26,417 bases of DNA from Pseudomonadota bacterium (GTDB lineage Bacteria > Pseudomonadota > Alphaproteobacteria > Rhodospirillales > 2-02-FULL-58-16), in assembly GCA_022567015.1 (NCBI GenBank), contig JADFHR010000005.1, positions 1-26,417 on the forward strand, given 5' to 3'. The position numbers and the translations under genes are program-made. Under the pieces are notes generated by a model. It was given only the letters and a program-made list of their open reading frames with translations, was not told the origin of the DNA and searched no databases. Of this stretch, positions 17,862-24,642 are shown piece after piece (the stretch's first letter is position 1; every line of letters starts with the position of its first letter).

Positions 17862-18256
17862 CCGGTGGCGCCCGGCAGGCCCGGCGGCGCAGGAAGAGGA
17901 AGAAACGGCGCGCCTGGCGGTTCGGGCACGTGGCCGAGACCCTGTGCGCCTGGCACCTCAGGCTCCGCGGGTACCGCATCCTTGCCCGCGGCTTTCGCGT
18001 GCCCGTGGGCGAGATCGACATCGTCGCCCGGCGCGGACGCATCCTTGCCGTGATCGAGGTCAAGGCCCGGGACACTTTCGCCACGGCGGTCGACGCCCTG
18101 GGTCCGCGTCAGCAAAGGCGCATCGTGCGCGCCGCCGCCGCCTTCCTCAAGGCGCGGCCCGGCTGTGCCGGCCTCGACGTGCGCTTCGACATGATGCTGG
18201 TGCTCCCGTGGAGGCTTCCGGTGCACATCACCGACGCCTGGCGAAGCGAGGGTTAG
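17858..18256 (+). CDS. yraN: YraN family (UPF0102) endonuclease-like protein
   Basis: The 132-residue protein belongs to UPF0102/YraN, small proteins with a Holliday-junction-resolvase/restriction-endonuclease-like fold and no settled role. After a very basic start (RRRRKRKKRRAWRFG) it shows the conserved GHVAETLCAWHLRLRGYRIL and the nuclease-type motif GEIDIVARRGRILAVIEVKAR, where Glu, Asp, Glu and Lys form the predicted metal site. The end HITDAWR is also typical. The ATG at 17858 overlaps the rsmI stop by 4 bp, and the rsmI-yraN pairing is widely conserved. Confidence 0.95.
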   Translation: MTGGARQARRRRKRKKRRAWRFGHVAETLCAWHLRLRGYRILARGFRVPVGEIDIVARRGRILAVIEVKARDTFATAVDALGPRQQRRIVRAAAAFLKARPGCAGLDVRFDMMLVLPWRLPVHITDAWRSEG

Positions 18257-18410
18257 GCGGTCCGTCGGGCGGCTGTGCGGCAACTTCACGGCGTCTGCTA
18301 ATCTGCTAGACTGACCGCCGGAGACCGAGGTTGCCAATCGCGGCGTACCGGCTATATCCGTTATGGGGAGCCCAGCAGCGTGGATCGGATCCGATGAGCC
18401 CGAGGAGGAC

Positions 18411-19253
18411 ATGGTAAAACCGCCGCCGGACATCCGCGCCCGGCTGGTCCGCATCGGAGCCCTGGCCGATGGGCGGATCGACCCAGCGGAAACCGCCCTG
18501 GTCCTGGCTTCGGTCGAGCGCCCCGGCGTCTCCATGGCGCCCTACCGGCGGCACCTGGAGCGGCTGGCCGCCGAGGCCGCGGCGTATGCCGACAGCGCCG
18601 ACGGCCCCGGCGGCCTGGGTCTGCGGGTCGAGACCCTCGCCCAGGTCATCGCCAGGCGGTACGGCTACGGCGGCGCCGAGGACGCCTACGACGACCCGGA
18701 CAGCGCCAACCTGATGCGGGTGATCGACCGCCGCCGCGGGCTGCCCGTGGCGCTCGGCATTATCTACATCCACGTGGCCCGGGCGCTCGGCTGGCCCATT
18801 TGCGGGATCGATTTCCCGGCGCGATTCCTGGTGCGCCTGGAAGACGACGGCAACCGCGTCATCCTCGACCCCTTCGACGGCGGCCGCCTGCTCTCGGCGA
18901 AAGACATGCGCGACCTGTACAAGGCCGTCGCCGGCAACCACGCCGAACTGACGCCCGCCCATTACCGGGCGTTGGAAATCCGGGATGTCCTGGTCCGCCT
19001 GCAAAACAACATCAAGGTGCGCCTGCTGCGCGCGGGGAATTTGGAAGAGGCGGTCGAGACCGTGGAGACCATGTTGCTGTTCGCCCCGGAGAGGGCGGCC
19101 CTGTGGCGCGAAGCCGGGCTTCTTCATGCGCGGCTGGACAACGTGCCGGCCGCGGTGGCGTCGCTCGAGGAATACCTGCGCCACGGCAGCGGCGATCCGG
19201 CGCGCTACCGCACCTCGGTCCTTCTCCAGGAGCTGCGCGGCCGGCTCAGCTGA
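18411..19253 (+). CDS. SirB1-family transglutaminase-like/TPR protein
   Basis: The protein (280 residues) combines a transglutaminase-like domain of the SirB1/YchA type with C-terminal tetratricopeptide-like helices. The diagnostic stretch is NLMRVIDRRRGLPVALGIIY followed by VARALGWPICGIDFPARFLVR (about 105-145) and ILDPFDGGRLLS. The TPR part is around 200-275 (LVRLQNNIKVRLLRAGNLEEA). The usual catalytic Cys of transglutaminases is not obvious. I use the ATG at 18411, just after GAGGAGG; an ATG at 18363 has no such site. It follows yraN by about 150 bp and precedes a repeat-filled gap. The cellular role is unknown; regulation or stress has been suggested for relatives. Confidence 0.9.
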   Translation: MVKPPPDIRARLVRIGALADGRIDPAETALVLASVERPGVSMAPYRRHLERLAAEAAAYADSADGPGGLGLRVETLAQVIARRYGYGGAEDAYDDPDSANLMRVIDRRRGLPVALGIIYIHVARALGWPICGIDFPARFLVRLEDDGNRVILDPFDGGRLLSAKDMRDLYKAVAGNHAELTPAHYRALEIRDVLVRLQNNIKVRLLRAGNLEEAVETVETMLLFAPERAALWREAGLLHARLDNVPAAVASLEEYLRHGSGDPARYRTSVLLQELRGRLS

Positions 19254-19461
19254 GACGGAAAGCCGGTATTCGCGATGGGTCGAGTTGCCGGAACCGCAGG
19301 GATCGCCGACGACAGGACAAAGCGCCGGGTCCTTTCAAAATTCCCGGCGTACCTCGGGGCTGAAATGATTCGACCGCAAGGTCCGCGACAGGGACTCAAG
19401 ATTACCGAAATCCCGTACAAGCGCGAATATCGCCGCGTGCCGTTGTGATCCGCCAACACCG

Positions 19462-19641
19462 GATCGTTGTCTATCCGTGTCCATCCGTATCAGACTATCA
19501 CGCGCATTTCGATCGACGGTGAACGGTCGCCATCGAACACGGATGGACGGGGATAAACACGGATGGACACGGAGGGAAATTCGTCCCGGCGAACGCCCGG
19601 AAGAAATTACGGACGTGATCGTCCAGGCAGGCTTTCGAGGT
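19462..19641. repeat. Palindromic repeat module, copy 1
   Basis: The left arm carries TATCCGTGTCCATCCGTAT (from about 19472). The right arm, in inverted sense, carries GAACACGGATGGACGGGG and AAACACGGATGGACACGG (19535-19573). The tail reads GTCCCGGCGAACGCCCGGAA and ends in AGGCTTTCGAGGT (to 19641). The same order of parts recurs in copy 2. The inverted TCCGTG/CACGGA arms would fold into a long hairpin. Confidence 0.7.
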
Positions 19642-19740
19642 TCTGAAAAGCCGTATTATCCTGTCTTCGGCGATCCATGCCGTTTCGGTCCTTTCACGCT
19701 TCAGGAACTGCGGCTTTCCACATAGTCCCTTCTCCCCTTC

Positions 19741-19807
19741 CTTTGCGTCCTCTGCGTTTAAAATTTTTCAATGCCGAGGGTGCGGAGGTACGCAGAGGCA
19801 AGCAAAG
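19741..19807. repeat. Hairpin repeat (CTTTGCGTCCTCTGCGT type)
   Basis: The left arm CTTTGCGTCCTCTGCGT (19741-19757) pairs with ACGCAGAGGCAAGCAAAG (19790-19807) with one mismatch and one bulge, around a 32-base AT-rich loop. Similar CCTCTGCGT palindromes are, to my recollection, dispersed in many bacterial genomes. It lies between the two larger repeat modules. Confidence 0.6.
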
Positions 19808-19830
19808 TATTTTGATCCGGCGCTCGTCCC

Positions 19831-20055
19831 CGTTGTTGATCCGTGTTCATCCGTGTTCATCCGTGTCAAATGATTACGCCGGTTGGCAGCGGAAGATCAT
19901 TGGCGTGGAACGGCGAACGGTCGCGGTCGAACACGGATGGACCCGCCGCAGCCAAGGTGAACACGGATGGACCCGGATAAACACGGATGAAAACTGGTCC
20001 CGGCGAACGCGCGGAAATGCCTGCCGATGGGATCGTCCGGGCAGGCTTTCGAGGT
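19831..20055. repeat. Palindromic repeat module, copy 2, with 10-bp tandem units
   Basis: The left arm contains TCCGTGTTCA in tandem with an exact 10-bp period (two full units plus a third, changed unit, about 19840-19869). The right arm has the inverted units (AACACGGATGGACCC twice and AAACACGGATGA, about 19930-19990). The tail GGTCCCGGCGAACGCGCGGAA and GGGCAGGCTTTCGAGGT closes the module at 20055. The part from GAACGGTCGC onward (19915-20055) is a diverged direct repeat of 19521-19641. Confidence 0.7.
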
Positions 20056-20319
20056 GTGGAATGAACACCGAATACAGGATTTCAGGATGATTGCGTCGCA
20101 CCTCGCCCTGCGATGGACACAGGTGAGGGTCTCGTGTCGGGCCTGTCGAAACACAAGGTCCGCGGCAAAGACTCAACATGTCCGGGGTGCCCTACATCGC
20201 GGCGGTTCCGGCGGTGCGCTCCGGGCAGCCGATTTCCCCTATGGCCGGCGGAAGGCGCGGGTTTATAGTGCGCCCCTCGGGCGGGCACGCAGCGGGCGCG
20301 AAACACGAGGAAAACCGGC

Positions 20320-21273
20320 ATGGGCCTCCGGGTGGCCATCCAGATGGACCCCATCGAGTCCATCGACATCGACGCCGACAGCACCTTCGTCCTGGCGCTC
20401 GAGGCGCAACGGCGCGGCCACGCCCTGGTCCATTACCTGCCCCAGGACCTGGCGTTGGCCGCGGGCCGGGTGACGGCGCGGGCGCGCACCCTGGAGGTGC
20501 GCCGCAGGAAGGGCGATCATTACGATCTCGGGACGAAACAGACCGTCGACCTGGCCGACATGGACATCGTGCTCATGCGCCAGGACCCGCCCTTCGACAT
20601 GGCGTACATCGCCGCCACCCACCTGCTCGAGCACATCCACCCGGCGACCCTGGTGGTCAACGACCCGGCCCAGGTGCGCAACGCACCGGAAAAGCTGTTG
20701 GTAACCCATTTTCCCGACCTCATGCCGCCTACCCTGATCACCGCCGACGGCGAGCGGATCGCCGCCTTCCGGGCCGAACACGGGGACATCATCATCAAGC
20801 CGTTGTTCGGCAACGGCGGCGCCGGCGTGTTCCACGTCGACCCCGAGGACGACAACCTGAACGCGCTTCTGGAGATGTTCGGAGAGCGCAGCCGCGAGCC
20901 CGTCATCGCCCAGGCCTACGTGCCCCAGGTGCGCGAAGGCGACAAGCGCATCATCCTCATCGACGGCATCGCCGCCGGCGCCGTCAACCGGGTTCCGGCG
21001 GCAGGCGAGGCGCGGGCCAATTTCCACGTCGGCGGCAAGGCGGCCAAGGCGACCCTCACGGCGCGGGAGAAGGAGATCTGCGCGGCCATCGGTCCGGCGC
21101 TGAAAGCGCGCGGCCTGATCTTCGCCGGCATCGACGTCATCGGCGGCTTCCTGACCGAGATCAACGTCACCTCGCCCACCGGCCTGCAGGAGATCAACCG
21201 CTTCGACGGGGTCTCCCTGGAAGCGGATCTCTGGGACGCCATCGAGGCGCGGTTCGAAGAGACCCGCGGCTGA
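20320..21273 (+). CDS. gshB: Glutathione synthase
   Basis: GshB ligates glycine to gamma-glutamylcysteine with ATP, the last step of glutathione synthesis. The 317-residue length is normal. It begins MGLRVAIQMDPIESIDIDAD, the family start, then LMRQDPPFDMAYIAATHLLE, VVNDPAQVRNAPEKLLV, the ATP-grasp stretch IIIKPLFGNGGAGVF, EGDKRIILIDG, and FAGIDVIGGFLTEINVTSPT with metal-binding Glu and Asn. AGGAAAACC lies just upstream of the ATG. Its final 70 bases occur again, with 5 changes, at 22814-22883 beside comM, so this 3' end is probably a replaced one. The enzyme itself is complete. Confidence 0.98.
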   Translation: MGLRVAIQMDPIESIDIDADSTFVLALEAQRRGHALVHYLPQDLALAAGRVTARARTLEVRRRKGDHYDLGTKQTVDLADMDIVLMRQDPPFDMAYIAATHLLEHIHPATLVVNDPAQVRNAPEKLLVTHFPDLMPPTLITADGERIAAFRAEHGDIIIKPLFGNGGAGVFHVDPEDDNLNALLEMFGERSREPVIAQAYVPQVREGDKRIILIDGIAAGAVNRVPAAGEARANFHVGGKAAKATLTAREKEICAAIGPALKARGLIFAGIDVIGGFLTEINVTSPTGLQEINRFDGVSLEADLWDAIEARFEETRG

Positions 21274-21277
21274 GTGA

Positions 21278-21450
21278 CGGATAGGACTTAAGGTCTGTGC
21301 CGAGAAGCACCTGCAACGCTACATCAACGAATTCGATTTCAGGTTCAACACCCGCGAATTAGAGGACGCGGAACGCGCCGCCATCGCCCACAAGCAGGCC
21401 GAGGGAAAGCGCCTCACATACCGGCGGACTGGTGAAAGGCGAATTGCCTA
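21278..21450 (+). pseudogene. C-terminal remnant of an IS1595/ISXO2-like transposase
   Basis: From about 21302 the frame reads EKHLQRYINEFDFRFNTREL, then EDAERAAIAHKQAEGKRLTY, ending at TAA 21448-21450. This is very like the C-terminus of ISXO2-type (IS1595 family) DDE transposases, which typically end KHLQRYVDEF.FR.N followed by a GKRLTYR stretch. Only about 50 of roughly 300 residues remain, the catalytic DDE core is missing, and the frame has no start codon. It is a dead remnant lying directly against the gshB stop codon. The family call is from memory of the motif, with no search done. Confidence 0.75.
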
Positions 21451-21519
21451 AGAGGCCATTGGCGTACAAGGCGGTGTTATTTCGTCTACTCTCTCGCCGT
21501 CGATAAGGGAGGAGGTATC

Positions 21520-21918
21520 ATGGCCGATACACAAGCTTATGTCGTTGCCGACATTAAATCTTCTGGTGGTACCGATGATGGCCAGTACGCGACAGTTACT
21601 TACGCGCTACGCGACGGCGAAGAGATCGTGCTGGCCTTTCCGATCAGTATGATCGGACACTATCTGGCAATCGTAGAAGGTGCGGCGAAGCGCGCCATCG
21701 ATGCGGCGGCTGTCAAAACCGGAGTATCTATGAGCGGCTTCCCAACGCGAGTTGTCCGCGCAAAGGAAGTGAATTTTGGCCAGGCCCCGGAATACTCCGA
21801 CTATCTGATGACCGTAGAAACGGTTCAGAACGTGACGGCAACCTATGAGATGCCGCGCGACATATTAGAATCGATGGCAAAAGGATTACCGGGCATCCTA
21901 AGCCGTGGTCCTGACTGA
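21520..21918 (+). CDS. Small unknown protein, 132 residues
   Basis: I do not recognise this protein. The ATG at 21520 has an excellent ribosome site, GGGAGGAGG, 6-7 bases upstream, and codon use is natural though less GC-rich than neighbouring genes, so it is probably real. It begins MADTQAYVVADIKSSGGTDD, has a beta-rich first half (ATVTYALRDGEEIVLAFPIS), a helix (LAIVEGAAKRAIDAAAVKTG), and a short C-terminal helix. There is no signal peptide, membrane segment or obvious catalytic motif; it looks like a small cytoplasmic alpha/beta protein. It lies in the gshB islet, 69 bp after the transposase remnant. Confidence 0.7.
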   Translation: MADTQAYVVADIKSSGGTDDGQYATVTYALRDGEEIVLAFPISMIGHYLAIVEGAAKRAIDAAAVKTGVSMSGFPTRVVRAKEVNFGQAPEYSDYLMTVETVQNVTATYEMPRDILESMAKGLPGILSRGPD

Positions 21919-21993
21919 ACGCCTCTTTTAGGATAGTGGGCCGCGTACTCGCGGCAAACTTGCGGTTCATTTTTCCGGGGCTTCTTTCTTCGG

Positions 21994-22116
21994 TTACGGT
22001 TTAAGCTTGATCCGTGGCGTCGGCGACGTGTTCAGCATGCGCTTGGCGATCTTGTCGCGCCGCCGCTCGATCTCTTCTTCGGTTAGTTCGTCTTGACCTT
22101 CAGGATGTTTCGCCAT
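21994..22116 (-). CDS. 40-residue charged protein, unknown
   Basis: This short minus-strand gene encodes 40 residues: MAKHPEGQDELTEEEIERRR followed by DKIAKRMLNTSPTPRIKLKP. The EEEIERRRDKIAKRMLNT helix with a Pro/Lys-rich end resembles a very common class of tiny alphaproteobacterial proteins of unknown role. AGGA lies 9 bases before its ATG. Its start codon overlaps head to head with that of the next plus-strand gene (a shared CCATGG), so the two cannot have ordinary separate leaders. It could be a small regulator or antitoxin-like partner of a neighbour, but nothing in the sequence proves that. Confidence 0.6.
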   Translation of the reverse strand: MAKHPEGQDELTEEEIERRRDKIAKRMLNTSPTPRIKLKP

Positions 22117-22672
22117 GGCATTTGATCCTAACAGCATGTTCTTAGTCCACACCACTGGTTCGCCATTCGCCGATGAACCGCCGGATTCCGATGCATATTA
22201 TGCCGCCATCGGTCGGCTCATGGTCCTGTGGGGACGCTTCGAACAGAACCTTGAGAACGTCGTCCAGGATATGTCAAGCACGCCAGGCGCGCCAAAGCCT
22301 CCTAGCGGAAGGCCGCGATCCTATAAAAAGAAGGTTGAACACCTAAAACTTTATTGCCGTGATACGCCATGCCTGACCCCGCTTTTAGAATACGCTAGGG
22401 AATTCTCGTCGCGCGCGCTACTTATCGGGCCGAAACGTCATGAAATTGTTCATGCTAACTGGCAGGGGTTTATCGCCAATGCTCCGGAACTGACAGTCAA
22501 GTTTGCCAACATTCGATGGGAAGGCGAACGCTCTAAGCGAACAAAGCGAGACATTCCAATTTCAGAGTTGTCTACCTTGACGAGTCAAATACACACACTC
22601 AACGGCGATGCGATGAACTTCATGCGTCTGACAATAGAGTTGAGCGGGCAGCAAGGAGGGAATAAATCCTGA
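22115..22672 (+). CDS. Unknown protein with a HEPN-like R-x4-H motif
   Basis: The 185-residue protein is not one I can name. It has a helical pattern with YYAAIGRLMVLWGRFEQNLE (about 29-48) and, near residue 108, GPKRHEIVHANW, an R108-x4-H113 arrangement. This combination (an early W..xE helix and a later R....H followed by x-x-W) resembles HEPN-type helical proteins, many of which are RNases in toxin or antiphage systems. The C-terminal 70 residues are charged. The ATG at 22115 has CAGGA upstream; ATG 22136 is possible. Codon use is clearly unlike the adjacent core genes, which fits transfer. The domain call is a motif-level inference only; without structure prediction it stays open. Confidence 0.65.
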   Translation: MAFDPNSMFLVHTTGSPFADEPPDSDAYYAAIGRLMVLWGRFEQNLENVVQDMSSTPGAPKPPSGRPRSYKKKVEHLKLYCRDTPCLTPLLEYAREFSSRALLIGPKRHEIVHANWQGFIANAPELTVKFANIRWEGERSKRTKRDIPISELSTLTSQIHTLNGDAMNFMRLTIELSGQQGGNKS

Positions 22673-22808
22673 CCGCCAGCATGACCGCACTGTCCCCGTC
22701 ACCACCGCAGCCCAACGGGACATAGGGGTCAAGGATATACGTCTCATAATCGCCCACCAAGGCTACCGCATCCTTTAAATCGGTGTAGGTCATCCCATCA
22801 GGAATCAT
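22620..22808 (-). CDS. Possible 62-residue protein or gene fragment at the islet border
   Basis: This minus-strand frame begins MIPDGMTYTDLKDAVALVGD and continues with YETYILDPYVPLGCGGDGDS. It reads like genuine protein, unlike the opposite strand of the same stretch. Its ATG is only 6 bases from the orphan gshB end, so its upstream part may have been cut off by the recombination that made the border. It overlaps the end of the 22115-22672 gene by 53 bases, tail to tail. I do not recognise the family. It may be a small gene or a 5'-truncated remnant. Confidence 0.35.
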   Translation of the reverse strand: MIPDGMTYTDLKDAVALVGDYETYILDPYVPLGCGGDGDSAVMLAVRIYSLLAARSTLLSDA

Positions 22809-22813
22809 GAGAC

Positions 22814-22883
22814 CGACGGGGTCTCCCTGGAAGTGGACCTGTGGGACGCCATGGAGGCGCGGTTCGAAGAGACACGCGGCTGA
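22814..22883 (+). pseudogene. Orphan copy of the gshB 3' end
   Basis: These 70 bases match the end of gshB (21204-21273) at 65 positions, including the TGA stop. The peptide would read DGVSLEVDLWDAMEARFEET, differing from the full gene by Ala to Val and Ile to Met. There is no start codon context and no ATP-grasp domain. It lies 116 bp before comM, the place where the end of gshB is expected from the gshB-comM gene order in related bacteria, so it probably marks the original gshB 3' end. Confidence 0.9.
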
Positions 22884-22999
22884 TCGCGAGGCGCCGGGCC
22901 GGCGCCCGGAGCCACCGGCCAAACGCCGGTGGCAATCCCCCCGCGCGCCGCCTACAATCCAATTCAACCGGCGGATGGCAGGGGGGGAGGCGTAGGCCC

Positions 23000-24532
23000 G
23001 TGGCGGCGCACGTCAACACGGTGGCGTTCCTGGGTTTCCAGGTGCTGGACGTGGATGTCCAGGTGCACATTTCCACGGGCCTGCCCGCCTTCACCGTGGT
23101 CGGGCTCCCCGACAAGGCCGTCGGCGAGAGCCGCGAGAGGGTGCGCGCCGCGCTGAACTCCATGGGACTGGCGCTGCCGCTCAAGCGCATCATCGTCAAT
23201 CTGGCGCCCGCCGACGTGGTCAAGGAGGGCAGCCACTTCGATCTGCCCATCGCGCTCGGCCTGCTGGCGGCAATGGGAGTGCTGCCCATGGACGAGATCG
23301 CCGGGTACACGGCCCTGGGAGAGCTGGCCCTGGACGGGGGGCTGACCCCGGTGGCCGGCGTCCTGCCCGCGGCCATCCACGCGCACGCGCGCGGCCACGG
23401 CCTCATCTGCCCGGCGGCCCAGGGCGGCGAAGCGGCCTGGGCCGGCGAGATCGAGGTCCTGGCGCCCCTCACCCTGCTCGCCCTGATCAACCACTTCAAG
23501 GGCACCCAGGTGCTGTCGCCCCCCGAGGCCACGGTGGTGGCGGACGAGGCGGACTATCCCGACATGCGGGACATCAAGGGCCAGGAGAGCGCCAAGCGGG
23601 GCATCGAGATCGCCGCCGCCGGCGGCCACAACGTGTTGATGGTGGGTCCGCCGGGGGCGGGCAAGTCCATGCTGGCGGCGCGCCTGCCGGGGCTTTTGCC
23701 GCCGCTCGACCCCTCCGAGGCCCTGGAAGTGAGCATGATCCACAGCCTGTCCGGCGGCATCGCCGCGGGCGGCCTGGTGCGCCGGCGGCCCTTCCGCGAT
23801 CCCCACCATTCGGCCTCCCTGGCGGCCCTGGTGGGCGGGGGGTTCAGGGCGCGGCCGGGAGAGGTATCCCTGGCCCACCTGGGGGTGCTGTTCCTGGACG
23901 AGCTGCCGGAATTCCAGCGCCCGGCCCTGGAGGCCCTGCGCCAGCCCCTGGAAACGGGCCGCACCACCGTCGCCCGGGCCAACGCCCACGTCACCTACCC
24001 GGCCCGGGTGCAGCTGGTCGCCGCCATGAATCCGTGCCGCTGCGGCTACCTGGACGATCCCGCCCAGGCGTGCACGCGGGCGCCCAGATGCGCCGCCGAG
24101 TACCAGTCGAAGATATCGGGTCCGCTGTTCGACCGCATCGACCTGCACGTGGAGGTGCCGGCGGTCAATCCGGCCGACATGTCGGTGCCGCCCCCGGCCG
24201 AGGGCTCGGCCGACATCGCCGCCCGGGTCGCCGCCGCCCGCGCCGTCCAGAAGGAGCGCTACCGGGCCCTGAAATCGAAGCCGCCGATCCGCACCAACGC
24301 CGAGGCCGACGGCAAACTGCTGGAGGACGTGGCGGCGCCGGACGAGGACGGGCGGCGGCTGCTGACCGAGGCGGCGGAACGCATGCGCCTCACCGCCAGG
24401 GGCTACCACCGGGTGCTCCGGGTGGCGCGCACCCTGGCCGACATGGAGGCCGGCGAAGGCGTGCGCCGCATCCACATCGCCGAGGCCCTGTCCTTCCGCC
24501 GGGTGGTGCCCGGGCGGCGCGCCGTCGTCTAG
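23000..24532 (+). CDS. comM: ComM/YifB family Mg chelatase-like AAA+ ATPase
   Basis: ComM is a hexameric AAA+ helicase that promotes branch migration during integration of taken-up DNA; YifB is the same family. The 510 residues show the N-terminal Lon-protease-like domain (NTVAFLGFQVLDVDVQVHIS, LPAFTVVGLPDKAVGESRER, ALGELALDGGLTPVAGVLPA), Walker A GPPGAGKSM (about residue 215), Walker B VLFLDELPEF (about 297), and a Cys-rich MNPCRCGYLDDPAQAC with a further RC. The C-terminal Mg_chelatase_C part ends with IHIAEALSFRRVVPG. The start is GTG 23000, with GGGAGG 9 bases upstream; longer frames to the left run into the gshB remnant. The gene is complete, although ComM is a known insertion target for islands in other bacteria. 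Confidence 0.96.
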   Translation: MAAHVNTVAFLGFQVLDVDVQVHISTGLPAFTVVGLPDKAVGESRERVRAALNSMGLALPLKRIIVNLAPADVVKEGSHFDLPIALGLLAAMGVLPMDEIAGYTALGELALDGGLTPVAGVLPAAIHAHARGHGLICPAAQGGEAAWAGEIEVLAPLTLLALINHFKGTQVLSPPEATVVADEADYPDMRDIKGQESAKRGIEIAAAGGHNVLMVGPPGAGKSMLAARLPGLLPPLDPSEALEVSMIHSLSGGIAAGGLVRRRPFRDPHHSASLAALVGGGFRARPGEVSLAHLGVLFLDELPEFQRPALEALRQPLETGRTTVARANAHVTYPARVQLVAAMNPCRCGYLDDPAQACTRAPRCAAEYQSKISGPLFDRIDLHVEVPAVNPADMSVPPPAEGSADIAARVAAARAVQKERYRALKSKPPIRTNAEADGKLLEDVAAPDEDGRRLLTEAAERMRLTARGYHRVLRVARTLADMEAGEGVRRIHIAEALSFRRVVPGRRAVV

Positions 24533-24642
24533 GGCCACTAGGGCCTCCCACCCCGCTCAAGCCCGTTTCCCCGTTCACCAACGGTTAACCTTGGTGCTTT
24601 ACGGTGGCCCCCATTCCCAGCACTGGAAATGGGCGCATCGCC

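Larger units (their letters stand above)
19254..20319. repeat. Gene-free repeat cluster upstream of gshB
   Basis: No real gene is seen in these 1066 bases; open frames here are repeats read as protein. The stretch holds two copies of a composite palindromic module (19462-19641 and 19831-20055), a hairpin between them (19741-19807), and a 26-bp direct repeat matching at 22 of 26 positions (19377-19402 and 20154-20179) that brackets the modules. The last ~140 bases before gshB are unique and should contain its promoter. Base composition is more mixed than in the surrounding genes. It looks like a landing zone for small non-coding mobile repeats. Confidence 0.75.
21274..22813. mobile_element. 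Islet between gshB and the orphan gshB 3' end
   Basis: This 1.54-kb insertion begins right after the gshB stop codon and ends where the second copy of the gshB 3' end begins. It contains a broken IS1595-type transposase end (21278-21450), two unknown genes on the plus strand (21520-21918 and 22115-22672), a 40-codon minus-strand gene (21994-22116), and a possible 62-residue minus-strand frame (22620-22808). The sequence is more AT-rich and less codon-biased than gshB and comM. No complete recombinase is present. The borders are inferred from where gshB similarity stops. Confidence 0.75.

Noticed and set aside
19462..20055. CRISPR-like array because of repeated CACGGATG/TCCGTG units
   Set aside because: The units are about 10 bp, occur in both orientations, and are not separated by unique spacers of constant length. 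No cas gene is nearby.
19477..20090. Small frames of 82 and 137 codons in the repeat region
   Set aside because: They translate the repeat units (Arg/His/Gly/Trp-rich, with HGWTR-type repeats). This is non-coding repeat DNA read as protein.
23000..24532. ComM interrupted by an island
   Set aside because: ComM is a known island target in other bacteria, but here the gene is complete from GTG to stop; the insertion lies upstream, at the gshB end.
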